From the NCBI GenBank assembly GCA_040285825.1, contig JAUPSS010000005.1:1054001-1118000 (forward strand): DNA of 64,000 nucleotides, given 5' to 3'. Every line of letters starts with the position of its first letter. The stretch's first letter is position 1. The notes beneath the pieces were generated by a model. That model did not search any database and had not been told where the DNA came from. It worked only from the letters and a program-made list of their open reading frames with translations. The stretch comes from Eukaryota sp. TZLM1-RC. Its lineage: Eukaryota > Metamonada: BaSk clade. Below, in pieces: positions 31,890-42,527 of this stretch. Position numbers and translations under genes: made by a program.

Positions 31890-33750
31890 AATCCTGTAAA
31901 AACATTGCAAGTATAACAAAGATATCGAAGAAGTTAATACTGGTAGAAATAGACTTCTTTTTTTTATTGTTTTTATTTTCAATCAACGGAAGACTATCAG
32001 TAAAAGCAGGAACTTTTTTGAATGATTTCCAAACAATGGTTCAAAAAAACAATGAAAAAGTTTGACACCTTTTTATGGCGCTTTCGAATTCAATTTGTCA
32101 TTACTAATTGATTGCCTTGGTTTTTTGGTCAAATTAGAGAACCCTTGGCTAGACAGTATGTAGAACAATATTTTTAAGAGGAAATTTTGATTCAATGAAT
32201 TTTGTCCCATTGTTTATAAGTTTATTGTGTTAAGTTCGCAAGTTCAAAAAAAGCAATTACTTATATTTATTATTATAATTATAATATTTAATAAAAGCAA
32301 AGTTTAATAAAAACAAAATTGTTTTCAAAAGATGATCAATGAACTACTGTTATGCAAATGCGTTGTCATTTATGGGCTTGTCATTCGCCCAATTATTTTG
32401 ATTGTATACTATCCGTCGTTCTTCAACTGAATCCTATTGTTTAAGCACTGTTCCAAGTATGTCGGTGAAATCATTAATGTTTTCAAATGAGTTAATTCTG
32501 CTGATGTTAATCTGTGCGCATGGATAAACATAAACTAAAATAAAAGAGAGGTTTATCTTTTAAAAACCATTTTAAATACAAATGTAGAATTCAAAGCTAA
32601 AAGCTATACATGAACATGTGACATTTGGCTGAAGTGGAAGGTCACGTGTTAGCTAGGGCTAACACAAAAGAACAATAAACAAACCACTACAATGAAATAT
32701 TGTAAATTTATAGAGTTACCTGAGTTTTGAACAATACTATACTCCAGAAATTAATTTCACGTGAGCTGACATTGGTGATGAACTAAATCAGGATAAATGA
32801 TTGAATTATCATCGTCATGCTTTAGTCACAAATCTATGATCGAAAAAAATGTTTGTTTCCATCAAGACTCATCGAGGCTTGGAAACAACATGGACACAAC
32901 AATGAGCTGTTTGTAGAAACTTCACATTTTGAAATGGACAGTAATGAAGGTCACTGGAAAATAAGAAAAAAATATTTGATTTGAAGTTATTGTGATCAAT
33001 TGTTGTTGGATGTTTGACTTACAAAATCAGAGAACATAAAAGAGATTGGTCATCTATCTGAATGGAGAGACAACAGGTGAGTAACCCTTTTAATTATCAG
33101 CAAAAGAATTTGAATAGTTTTAAGTTTTCGGCTCAAAACTCCAGTTTTTGGAAAACCAGTAATTTCTCCAATGATATTGATAACTATGTGAGTAAAATTT
33201 AAATCAACATAAAAAATTGGAAATCAAATGTCTACTGTCAATCAACTTCCTCAATTAAGTGCTGTGTGAAGTAAGACACAATTGGATCAAAGTATTTGAC
33301 CAAAGCTGCATTCATTGGTAGAAAATTTTTGATTTTGATAGATATAGATTTCTAAAGAGTTCCTTGTAAACTCACTATCATTATTGTCCTCAATCATCAA
33401 GCAATTTAATCTACATACAGAATGATACGTTGAAATTGCTGTGAACCAGGACTAAAATTGTAAAAGTTGTTGGAATATCTCTTCATTCAATCACAATAAG
33501 AAACAGAACCACCAGTAGTCTAGATCTTGTGTTCATTTATATGATTCTGCACCGTTTGTCATTCAAGAAATGCTTCATGAGGAACATTAGAACTGCTTAT
33601 TTTGATTTTCTCTCTTATAATTGAAAAAGACCTGTCATTTTTGATTGATATTCCCGCTTTGTTATCTCTATTGCAACATCTCAATCCAGGTGTTCAAAAT
33701 CCAACATCACCTCAACCTGTTCAACGTGGATAAGTTGTACAATATCAATG
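31890..33750. other. Decayed repeat DNA, no supported gene
   Basis: A block at about 32145-32250 (GCTAGACAG..., then CATTG or GGTTATGAGTTTAT-like words) is similar to 58795-58900, so it is a dispersed repeat, perhaps the 3' tail of an RT element. Part of 33000-33750 may be the decayed front of the hAT transposase that follows. No intact frame. Confidence 0.4.
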
Positions 33751-33759
33751 TTTAAAAGA

Positions 33760-34340
33760 ACAAATTAAAACATCCATGAAGAACATTAACGCATGTTTTC
33801 CTTGAGTAACCGATATATAAATCAGTGTTTCACAACTGCCGTTCATTGGAATTACAACTCATTGTACAAACGACGAGTGGAAACTTTAATCTGTTGTTCT
33901 TGAACTAAGTAAGTTACCGAATCCACATACACAACATGTTGTATGTGGCACAAAATAGATTAACACTGAATGATTTTATTTCAAAGAACAAACTTTTGGG
34001 AATCACAAGTGATAATGGAAGAAACGTCATTACAGCTCTTCGTAAAATGAAGCCAATTTAGCAAACTCACGAACAATTTCTAGCAACAAAAAGATGATGT
34101 GCTCACGTGCTCAATTTTGTCGTCAGGGCTGCTGAGAGGGAAAACGCTGAGAACACCTTGGGTTTGCATGTTCAGGAGGAGACCTCAGCAGATGATGTTT
34201 TTGCTTAATAGGAAGTCAATGATACGCTAGTTAATGATATTTTCTTTCCTGAATTCAATAATGACGAAGTGAATAAAGAAACAAATATTGTTTGTCACTA
34301 GGTTGGATATGTCAGCAGTTGCTCATCAGCACGGATGATT
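33760..34340 (+). pseudogene. hAT transposase, central part
   Basis: Fragments in changing frames read QLPFIGITTHCTNDEWK, SVVLELSKLPNPHT, LGITSDNGRNVITALRKM and CAHVLNFVVRAAE. These are the hAT RNase-H-fold core motifs: ...W.L....L.....HT, then TDNA.N with its catalytic Asp, then C.AH.LNL. The insertion domain and C-terminal dimerisation part are missing or decayed. The C-terminal scrap at 4665-4835 is a different copy. Confidence 0.75.
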
Positions 34341-34501
34341 GTTTGTCTCATATCCAATAAAAGAAGGTAGCTAAGATTACTCAACATGTTACTACAAGAT
34401 GGAATTCCACTATTTAATGCTTAGTGGTTATCATGCAGTAAATTTCACTTAAGGTGCATTTCACTTCCAATTCCCCTCCTATTTCTACACTCTTCTTTTG
34501 A

Positions 34502-35415
34502 ATGGACTATCCTTCAGACGCTTATTGTTCTGATGACTTTATGGAATCCAATCCTCATTTCGGTGAATCGCCGATAAAGCCACCAATAAATCAAGTACCT
34601 ACGTTACCATCACCCACGTTTTTTTAACTCAGTTGCCTGAAGTTAAGGAATCACTGACTGGTCTTGAGTACCGACTGCATAAAATAGCAAGAAATTCAAA
34701 GAACCTGCTGTCCCGCACGCGCTCTACTACACCACAACTCAAACAGGAGATGAAATCAGGGACTTACTCATCAATAACTGGAAAGACACAGCCGTGAAGA
34801 AAACTCTAGCCGTTCATCCTACTTGGACGCCAGTTGTACTCCTGAAGCGAGTGAATGCAAAGAATTGGAAGCCCCTTCGGACACATCTTTGAACACTTGG
34901 CTTGAGGAGACAGATCTTTCTTCAATTCTTTACCTTTTCCAACTAAGGTATGACTGTGATGCAGGACAATATGATGCGTGGCTACAACAAAAAGAACATG
35001 TAGAACGTGTTGAAGTTGATGGAACCTCTCTCCAAGCATCCTTTAAGAACTCCCTCAAAGCAGATACCAAGTACTGGGATATCTGGGCAGCCGCCATCTC
35101 AAAAGGTGTTCCAGATTGGAACGAGACTCCTGCAACAATCGCTAAATACTTTGCTCACAAACGCCCTTTGAGCTGACAGCGACAAACTCCCTTTATCGAG
35201 ATCTAACTTCTTTTGTTTCCGTGCGTCTCGAAAAAATTGACCACCAATGTTCGAAATATCGCCGAACTTTCACGACCAGATTTTTTGCAGAGCAGGAAGA
35301 GTTTCTCCTGAACAATTTCGGCACAAACCGTGATCCAGTGGTAGTGACTTCACCAGTGAAACGCAAATTGTTACAAACCTCTAATGCCTTAGACATTTTT
35401 CATGCCAATATCTAA
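34502..35415 (+). pseudogene. LTR-retrotransposon gag relic, family unknown
   Basis: Starts at ATG 34502 (MDYPSDAYCSDDFMESN). It continues through at least three 1-nt shifts: TQLPEVKESLTGLE, WTPVVLLKRVNAKNWKPL, then 34823-35176 (WLEETDLSSILYLFQ, DWNETPATIAKYFAHK), then 35183-35415 (LYRDLTSFVSVRLEKID). Composition and placement suggest a gypsy gag/capsid, but no zinc knuckle was found. It ends where the Tc1/IS630 relic begins. Confidence 0.4.
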
Positions 35416-35449
35416 AAATCAATAAATAAACTATTTATTATATTGTCTA

Positions 35450-36118
35450 TTGTATTAAGAAACATACAAATGACGTTCGATCAAATTGTCCTTCAATAAT
35501 CTGCGAGAGAACAACACCATGTTGATCAATGGCGACCGCACAAGTGATCTGTCTTTCATTAACAGTTGGCTTAAAAACAGCAACCGGAGAACCAACAGGG
35601 GATCGTCCATTCGCACGAAGAAAATGTTCCCCACGAAAGCTTATTTCGTCGATAAAGATAAGCTGTTCATGACGAACAACACCAATCGTTTGGTTCCATT
35701 TCCTACAAAAGTGTCTGATGAGATCACAGTTGGCGATCGTGATGACTTCGGTGCACTTCTTATGAGATATACCCGAGCTTACAAGTACTCTATGTATCGT
35801 GGAGAGAGAGAATAACTTTCGATAGGTCTGGTACATGTATATCCTAAGTTCCCTATTAAAAAGTTTAGGACTGTTGTCCACAAGACGGAGTTGTTCTAGA
35901 TGTCTTCAGGGGACAACTTTCGCTGTCGACCTTTTTTAACATTAGCAAGGGACCTGAAGAGAGACTGCTGTGCCCACCGAGATATAGAGGATTGACTTGT
36001 ACGATAGAATCGTGCCACATTAGCTTGGGTAGTGCTAATGGAGGATAGAGCATCTAGAGCACGCACTTTTGTATCTTCGGAAGCTGGAACCTTAAGTTGA
36101 AGTAAATTGACATCAGAA
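35450..36118 (-). pseudogene. Tc1/IS630-type transposase, 3'-truncated
   Basis: The N-terminal HTH reads TQANVARFYRTSQSSISRWA, followed by KKGRQRKLSPED. One base is then missing (near 35900) before LVDNSPKLFNRELRIY and VSTI-like SLSTIHRVL. The DDE core starts at LIFIDEISFRGEHFLRANG (first Asp) and passes QITCAVAIDQHGVV; the sequence ends at FVCFL, before the second Asp (usually D-N) and last acidic residue. IS630-like elements use a TA target; no ends could be defined. Confidence 0.75.
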
Positions 36119-36219
36119 AAAAATGATCGGTGTTAAACGGCATGGATTTTGAGAAGTGGGAATGGGGTTGGAAGGGGAATGGGAATGGCAATTCACCAAT
36201 TTTGCAAAATATTGTGAGT

Positions 36220-36324
36220 TGTAATCTAGATTTAGTTTTAATTCATAATGACGTGGCACTTACTGAAATGTTAGGTGCTAGTATAATAAAGTATCTTATC
36301 CTCTTTTCACGTGAACTAGAAACA
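36220..36324 (+). repeat. 5' LTR (105 bp)
   Basis: TGTAATCTAGAT...AACTAGAAACA. Contains TGACGTGGCA at 36249-36258 and an AATAAAGTATC-like stretch. Very short for a gypsy LTR. Confidence 0.9.
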
Positions 36325-36356
36325 GTGATTACTGAAGCATTTAGTACCCCAGAATC

Positions 36357-36899
36357 ATGGCCCAACCCCCGAACACTGTCATGCCAATCCTCACTAACCT
36401 TAGTGTCAAGGCACTATTGACCTATCAAGACGCTATAGAAATGGCCAAGAAGACCATGCCAGGCTGGAAACTTTGTGATGGAATCCCTTCTTCCATACTA
36501 GAGGGGATCTATCTCCATAAACCTGATGCCAACCCAGATAATGAACTTGCTGAGAAAGCAGACGCTGATGCCGAACTAGAAAGTTTTTTTGAAACTCGCC
36601 TCCCATTTCCATCATTTCGATCATTACAAGCCGCCCTGACCGAACTTACACCCGACAACGCCGAGAAAGACACCGAAGCCCGCTACCTCACTTTCGGGAT
36701 GGAGTTTCAGAAGCTTAGGAAACGAGCTTCTCACTTAAACCTGGATGAACAATGGTGGCTACTCTAGTTTGCCGAACGGATTAGACCAATGTCCATCACC
36801 AAAGATTTTGCCAGTCAAATCAGAGCCGGCGCCATCAATGACTTTCCATCATTGGTACAAGAAACGGTCGACGAATGTGCAGCCTTCGAAAGATTTTAG
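36357..36899 (+). pseudogene. gag of the 36-kb element
   Basis: ATG at 36357. An open 136-codon frame, a TAG at 36765-36767, then continued homology-like coding (RIRPMSITKDFASQIRAG) to about 36899. It looks like the capsid N- and mid-region, with Gln/Leu-rich helices. The reading frame then meets the deletion junction with RNase H at about 36900. Confidence 0.55.
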
Positions 36900-36914
36900 A
36901 GTTAAAAGCCAACC

Positions 36915-38261
36915 ATGAGAAGACCATTTGTCAGTAATACTTCACGAAAGGACTTTCTTCTAAAATTCGAAGAGCGCAGTATTCAGCAAATAAAAACAGC
37001 AATCAAGAACGCCGTACCCCTAACTCTACCTGAGGACAACCAGCAGATTGTGATCACCACCAATACCTCCGCCGTTGGTATAGGCGGTGCAATCTGGGCT
37101 GACCTTTCTGATAACCCCAACGACGCAATACCCCTCGAACAGCGAAAGCTCACTCCTTTGAGTTTCTTCTCTAGAACGCTGAACAAAGCTCAACAACGGT
37201 GGTCTATCAACAAAAAAGAAGTATATGCCATAGTTGCTACTCTTGCATACTCCCCTCTCTCCAACTTCCTTTTAGGAAGACCTATTCTGATCTACACGGA
37301 TCACAGGAACCTGGTCTACTTTGAAACAACAGATTCCTCATTAGTGGCTCGACGGAAACCACTCCTAGCGCAATTCGATTTCAGGATCGTTCACACCCCT
37401 GAAGAATCCAACTTCATTGCTGACATGTTATCAAGGACTGATCTCCCAAAAGATAGAACAGTTCTATCAACGACAGTTGAGAAGCTTACCCCAAAAATCT
37501 TTTCAAAAGAAGTCAAAGAGAATCTTCTAACCGCTGCGCATCAAGGTTGCAGTGGTCACCTTGGACCTGATCGTACTATCGAATACGTCAAGTCACTTGG
37601 TTTAACCTGGCCCGACATTCAAAAGGACGTCAGATTGTTTATTCAACATTGCGGTGTTTGTCAGAAATCCGCAAAAACTTCAAAGACGAAACCAGCTCAC
37701 ACTGGCAGCCTCTACTCCTCTTTACCATTTGAAAGCTTGCATTTAGACGTCATAGATTCGCTACCTACGGACAATGTCAACAACAGGTACATTCTTGTGA
37801 TGACCGATGCATTCACTAGATTCACCCTCCTCGAACCCCTAACGTCCATCTCGGCTGAAGCCACTGCCAATACCCTAGTCTATCGAATCTTCTCTATATT
37901 TGACATCCCCATGAACATACGTCATGATGGAGGCAAAGAGTTTGCCAACGACATTATGAACGGCACTATTACCATTCCACACCATTCCCCATCAAAAGGC
38001 CTAGTTGAACGTAGAAATCAAGAAGTATTGAGTTTAATCAGAAAACTGGCTACCGAATCTAATTATCATAGGGACTGGTCCAGCAAACTCCCATTGATAC
38101 AACTCATACTGAACTCATCTCCAAGCACTGCCACGGGAAAATATTCACCATTTCACCTTCTGTTCGGACACGATACAAGACCAATACGAAATCTTTTAGA
38201 CCTCTTGCAAACACCCTCCAATGACAACCTCTCAGGCACTTCTAGCTCCAAACGCCAATGA
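36915..38261 (+). CDS. RNase H-integrase of the 36-kb element
   Basis: A 448-codon frame. RNase H: VITTNTSAVGIGGAIW (normally T-D-A-S, here Asn replaces the first catalytic Asp), NKKEVYAIVATL, IYTDHRNL, IADMLSR. Integrase: the HHCC zinc finger (AHQGCSGHLGPDRT, then CGVCQKS), then the core with LHLDVID (D1), RHDGGKEFAN (D2) and KGLVERRN (E). Near D2-E a few residues seem lost (NGTITIPHHSPSKG is shorter than usual). A frame change near 38225 separates it from the C-terminal tail. Confidence 0.85.
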   Translation: MRRPFVSNTSRKDFLLKFEERSIQQIKTAIKNAVPLTLPEDNQQIVITTNTSAVGIGGAIWADLSDNPNDAIPLEQRKLTPLSFFSRTLNKAQQRWSINKKEVYAIVATLAYSPLSNFLLGRPILIYTDHRNLVYFETTDSSLVARRKPLLAQFDFRIVHTPEESNFIADMLSRTDLPKDRTVLSTTVEKLTPKIFSKEVKENLLTAAHQGCSGHLGPDRTIEYVKSLGLTWPDIQKDVRLFIQHCGVCQKSAKTSKTKPAHTGSLYSSLPFESLHLDVIDSLPTDNVNNRYILVMTDAFTRFTLLEPLTSISAEATANTLVYRIFSIFDIPMNIRHDGGKEFANDIMNGTITIPHHSPSKGLVERRNQEVLSLIRKLATESNYHRDWSSKLPLIQLILNSSPSTATGKYSPFHLLFGHDTRPIRNLLDLLQTPSNDNLSGTSSSKRQ

Positions 38262-38790
38262 CTACATCTCTAACCGAACTAGCATCCTTAAGCAGATCTG
38301 GTCCGATGCTGACACCCAACAACACTCTCACACGTCCACCGAAACCCTCGAACACAGTTTTGCATCAGATGACCTGGTTTGATTAAAGAATAGAGCTCCC
38401 AATAAGTTGTTTAAGTTCTTGGGTCCATATCAAATCACCTCAAAACGTTCAAACTCTTCTTACAACCTCAAGTCCATCATATCCGACCAGACTATAACAG
38501 CCTCTACCCATGATCTCATACCTTTTCTTCCCAACGTTTTGAACAACTCAGCTCGTCGATTAGCTGCCTCAGATTTTGACGAATTCATCGTTGAAGATAT
38601 CCTCGACCACACCAATGACCAATGGTATCTGGTTGAATTTTCCCACGGTCCTATTTCTTGACAACCGCTCTCCTCTCTCCATAATGGCAGCAAGATAAAC
38701 TCTCACCTTCGAGACTATGTTACAACTCACGGTATCACCATTCCCTCTCGAGGGAGAAAGAAGAGAACCTTAAAGAAAAAGAAGGGAGAG
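38225..38790 (+). pseudogene. Integrase C-terminus with chromo-like tail
   Basis: Other-frame continuation: NDYISNRTSILKQIW, a TGA in DLV-x-LKN near 38381, then LFKFLGPYQIT (GPY module). The chromo-like EFIVEDILDHTNDQWYLVEF follows, then SHLRDYVTTHGITIP and a basic RGRKKRTLKKKK tail that leads into the polypurine tract. The same module, with equal spacing, lies at 41430-42855. Confidence 0.75.
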
Positions 38791-38794
38791 TCAA

Positions 38795-38899
38795 TGTAAT
38801 CTAGATGTAGTTTTAATTCATAATGACGTGGCACTTACTGAAATGTTAGGTGCTAGTATAATAAAGTATCTTATCCTCTTTTCAGGTGAACTAGCAACA
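38795..38899 (+). repeat. 3' LTR (105 bp)
   Basis: Near-identical to 36220-36324, including TGACGTGGCA at 38824-38833. Followed by the GAGT target repeat. Confidence 0.9.
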
Positions 38900-39031
38900 G
38901 AGTACATCAGAATTGTTGATGGAATCATTGAGATAATCAATTTTGCTGCAATTAGAAAACTCTCTTTGAATGAAAATGAAGGAGAAGTTTTGTCATTAGC
39001 CTTGTCGTTTTTCAAACAGTTTTTGATGTAG
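38900..39031 (+). other. Split coding-like target of the 36-kb element
   Basis: If the element and one GAGT are removed, the sequence before 36216 and after 38904 joins into one open frame. It reads through WQFTNFAKYC into EYIRIVDGIIEIINFAAIR and ends at TAG 39029-39031. The family is unknown. The join suggests insertion into an exon or into another element. Confidence 0.4.
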
Positions 39032-39039
39032 CAACCGTA

Positions 39040-39560
39040 TTATCAGGGTACCAGTATGTAACTTATGGCATTACATTTTATTTCATAAACATTCTGCGGT
39101 GACAAAGGTGAGCAGAAGTTTTGATCCCTAAAAAAACTCAATGAAGGAAAGTGATGAGTAAAGAAGTGGGGTGTAGAAAGGGAGGAGAAGAAGACTATTT
39201 ACAAGGAGTGCTGTCAGTATGCTGTAGGGTTGCAGTAACGAAATGAAAGTGTCCATGGGAGAAAACACAAGAGCAGAAGGAGAAAAAAGCAGTGAGATCA
39301 GTGAGGCTGAGTGCGATAGGACGATGTAAGTGTATCATAGTTAATCTATCATAGAGGTTGAACTGACATGACTCCAGTGTTAGCTAACGCCAAACCATTT
39401 CGGAAAGTATCATGTTTCCAATCACGTAACCTTTAGTTTAAATTTGTTTTGTACTTTTATATTTTGATTTTCTTATCTCCGTTCCATAAACTCCGTTTTT
39501 AGTCGCCCCGTATCTAGAACATACCGGTCGAGAGTCCATCTCCCGTTATGTTGAGGCGCT
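39040..39560. other. No supported gene; possible LTR-like flank
   Basis: 39377 onwards (TGTTAGCTAACG...) could be an LTR start, since a gag-like frame follows at 39580, but no second copy was recognised. Confidence 0.3.
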
Positions 39561-39579
39561 GAAGATATACGCTTCACGT

Positions 39580-39858
39580 ATGTTTAATCATGTTTTGACA
39601 TACATGACAAGATACCCGTCTTCCACTAACATCCAGACTTCCAGCAGCTCCTGCGCCCCCTCGTCGTCCTCCCGTCCCACCAAACGCTCTTGTGTAGAGT
39701 CGCTCCATAAGGAGATAGCTGAGCTGAAATCCAGACCTTCCACCAACTTGGAATCTGATATTCTTTTTGGAAGTCCCTCTGAACACGCCACAGTCCTCCG
39801 CAAAGAAACTGAGTCATCTCCTCGCCGAAACTTCTCTAGTGTAAGTGAAATGTTGTAG
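39580..39858 (+). CDS. Ser-rich ORF, possible gag N-terminus
   Basis: A 92-codon ATG frame with low-complexity Ser/Pro sequence and a short helical stretch (LHKEIAELKSRPSTN). No family. It may be the start of a gag gene whose remainder was replaced by the next LTR. Confidence 0.3.
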   Translation: MFNHVLTYMTRYPSSTNIQTSSSSCAPSSSSRPTKRSCVESLHKEIAELKSRPSTNLESDILFGSPSEHATVLRKETESSPRRNFSSVSEML

Positions 39859-39860
39859 TG

Positions 39861-39990
39861 TTAAGTAACCTAGATTAATTTTAGTCCTGACTTTATTTTC
39901 TCCCTCTGTCCTGATAGGGGTTCTTTCCTGTATAAAGGTTTTCCCCTCTCTCTTTATGTTTCCAAGTGCACAAACAATAAGTCCAACACT
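39861..39990 (+). repeat. Possible LTR before a gag relic
   Basis: Starts TGTTAAGTAACC, contains TGTATAAAGG (TATA-like) and, downstream, an ATG at 39956-39958 close to the gag frame, then CCAACA. The layout matches the other small LTRs of the window, but no partner copy was found. Confidence 0.35.
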
Positions 39991-39993
39991 AGT

Positions 39994-40624
39994 TTGACTC
40001 AACCTTCTGACTGTTCTGACAACGAAGAATCCTGCCCTCCAAGTTCCAACCTTCAGTCTTACCAGCTAAGACAAATCACTTCCGAAGAGCATCTCCACCA
40101 AGCCATGCTTCCTCACGTTCTCTTTACCATTTCACCAAATGTGTTAGAAACGTTTGAAATTTTTGAAGGTGTGGACCCCCGTCCCCTCTGCTGTACTCCC
40201 TTATCTACTCTCGTTCTGTCAAAACGCAGATCCTGCAATAACCTATCAGAAATTCCACAATCTCCGAATGAACCTCTCCTATCCCACCTCCTCTGAACCT
40301 ATTGCCTCCTACATCTCCCTATTTTTGAAAATTATCCGTTCCTGCTCTTCAACTCTTCCTGAACCTGCCAAGGTGAAGTTTGTCATCAATGGTATCCGCC
40401 CTGACAAGCTCCGTTTTGTTATCTGCTCCGACGTAGACACTGGCTTGAGCGACAGCTTCTCCGGAGTAGTCTCCCACCTCCGCAAGCTCCTTCCCTCTTA
40501 TCATCTTCCGTATTCTGCTTACTACACTATTCATAACCTATCCTCCTACTCGCTCTCAACCCTCTCGCAGATTCCAGCCCACTCGCTCAACTCCTCGCCA
40601 GTCCCAATCCACTCCCATCCATAA
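39994..40624 (+). pseudogene. Ty3/gypsy gag capsid relic
   Basis: Frame 1 (39994-40200: EEHLHQAMLPHVLFTISPNVLETFEIFEG) and frame 2 (40200-40624: NADPAITYQKFHNLRM, VKFVINGIRPDKLRFV, LRKLLPSYHLPYSAYY) together align with the capsid at residues 130-275 of the 1821-4655 protein (IPRCIAPEVLDTF, LKELLPDYHRPYSRNAY). One frameshift near 40190. It joins a Fanzor fragment at about 40678. Confidence 0.7.
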
Positions 40625-40677
40625 GTCTTCCCTAACAAGAAAGCTGTTTCCTCACAGCCTCCCAGATCCGCCACGCA

Positions 40678-41292
40678 ATACTTCATGTCCTTCAAGCCTG
40701 ATAGTGCAAAGTTTGCAACCGCTGAAAACTATCTGGATGATTTGGATGTTGAATTTCTATCATCAAAACACAAAGTACACATTGATCCTGGTAAAAATGA
40801 TTTACTGTATTGTTGTGGCCAAAAATGATTCAAACTTAATGCAAAAAAACAACTAAAAAAAGATAAACAGCATGAGTGGCTGAGATTGACAGAATTGGAG
40901 TGGTCAAGGGTATCGAGAGTTCACCAAATAATTCAGAAAATTTCAAAAGGAAAGAGTAGATTTTACCCAACGGAATCACAGTGGAAGAAACAGAAGCTAA
41001 ATTATCAAAAGAATCACCAAAATCTTCCATTTGTAATATTTTCTATTCTTATGTTGCTTCCAAGCTGACAAACATGACATTTACATCTGAGTACTACTGT
41101 TTAATGATATGGTGTATTCATGAAATGCAAAAATATGTCCATCATCAGAAAACAGAGACTAAGTTATTAAAAGGAATGGCTGCAAAGCAATAGAAGCAAG
41201 AAAACACTATTCTAATGTTTGGTGACAATGGGAAAAAGAGAAAGAATTTGAAGCATCATCGATCAAGTAGAGGAGTTGGATGGAGAAATTTC
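40678..41292 (+). pseudogene. Fanzor copy 2, RuvC-I to near RuvC-II
   Basis: Closely matches copies 1 and 3 from SFKPDSAKFATAENYLDDLD through RuvC-I (VHIDPGKNDLLYCC; Asp codon 40794-40796) and LRLTELEWSRVSRVHQ to GVGWRNFF. One nonsense codon lies just after RuvC-I, with later frame changes. Both ends are sharp junctions: gag sequence on the left, integrase C-terminus on the right. So this is an internal fragment without its own element ends. Confidence 0.75.
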
Positions 41293-41548
41293 TTTAAAGT
41301 ACTAAATCAACCAAGCTTCTTTGAGACTTGAAACAAACTCTATTACATTCAAGGAACTCCGCAAACAAACACCAAGGGAATCACAAGGCTCAACTCACTA
41401 ACCATAACACTGTGTTCAATGTTGGCGACTTAGTATTACGTCGAGGAACCAATAAGAACAAGTGTATCAAGCATACAGGACCGTTCGTAGTCAAATTTTA
41501 GGCTCTAACGGTTACAATATATCCAGTATCATCAACGAAAGCACTGTT

Positions 41549-42527
41549 TGTTGTGGTGTATTTGAAATAGATTCGCAGATTCAGTTTTATTATAAATCTT
41601 CCTTTACTTTATCAGGTGTGTACACTTAACCTACAGTAACGTTACTGTATACTGTTGTATCCCCTCCTTGTATCTCCTCGCAGACTGATGAAACACCATC
41701 AATCCAACAACTGTATTCCTGAGTTGACCAAAGCCGATACCGAGAGTATTGCAGCGTTCCTGCACGAATACTCTGTATACAAGCTGAGGGTCGGAACGAA
41801 GGATGCGGTACCGATGAGATCATGCATTGATTCGTTTTTGTTGGATAGTCTTGCTATCTGTAGTGACTCCATCAAGAGATCTGATGCTGAATTACTGAAG
41901 TTCCTTGAAGTTTCCAGAGGTTATCCTTCTATTGAAGAAGCTTATGCCGCATTTGACCGACTCCAAATGGATTCCGCCATTAAAGAAGCAAGAGCCAGAG
42001 TCCATGACTATGTACGCGGATTCCTGGCTATTAAAGGGAGAGCATCTCTGTTTGAAATACCATCAACTTCGCTCCTTTGCCGTTTCTAACCTACTGGCCT
42101 TTCACGTTCTCTTTATCTCCGTGTGAAAGATGAGCTTATCACCTCTCTTTCCGACTTGGTTGAAGCGACGACTGCGGACTTGATAGACTTGGAGCGCACC
42201 CAGCGTTGGAGTAAGCAAACTGAGCACGGACGATGTCATTCCTCCATTGAAAACTGCCCGCCGCAACGAAGCCCTAAAACGCAAGTTGTGTTTTAGGTGC
42301 TAGAAGTCTGGACATTTTGCTTCAGCATGCCCCAATAAGCCCATGAAGACTGAACAGATCAACCACATCTCTGATTGTCAAGGTCCCAGTTGGATGCTCA
42401 ACCCACTTTCGTGAAGTCAACAAAAACTGAGAAGAAGCAGTGTTGTGGTGAATTTGAAATAGATTCGCAGATTCAATTTTATTATAAATCTTCCTTTACT
42501 TTATCAGGTGTGTACACTTAACCTACA
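41549..42527 (+). mobile_element. Gag-only miniature LTR element (TR-GAG/TRIM-like)
   Basis: LTRs of 87 bp at 41549-41635 and 42441-42527 (TGTTGTGGTG...AACCTACA) enclose about 800 bp coding only gag. A purine-rich AAAACTGAGAAGAAGCAG precedes the 3' LTR. Flanking 4-bp sequences are TGTT and TTTT, a target repeat with one mismatch, and excision on that basis restores the host integrase frame. It has no pol, so mobility would need enzymes from a related gypsy element. Confidence 0.8.
41655..42375 (+). pseudogene. gag of the miniature element
   Basis: The frame 41655-42089 has capsid-like helices (ESIAAFLHEYSVYKLRVG, ARVHDYVRGFLAIKG). After shifts, a CCHC knuckle appears at about 42280-42330 (LCFRC-x-KSGHFASACPNK, where x is a stop codon). 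Gag with a zinc knuckle would package RNA. Here the ORF is broken by at least one frameshift and one nonsense codon. Confidence 0.65.

Larger units (their letters stand above)
36216..38903 (+). mobile_element. Young, internally deleted Ty3/gypsy element with 105-bp LTRs
   Basis: Two LTRs (36220-36324 and 38795-38899) differ at only about three positions. A 4-bp direct repeat, GAGT, flanks the element (36216-36219 and 38900-38903). A polypurine tract (AAAGAAAAAGAAGGGAGAG) sits just before the 3' LTR. Inside, gag is joined to RNase H, so protease and most of RT are deleted. Total 2.68 kb. Near-identical LTRs argue for recent insertion, presumably with enzymes supplied in trans. Confidence 0.9.
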
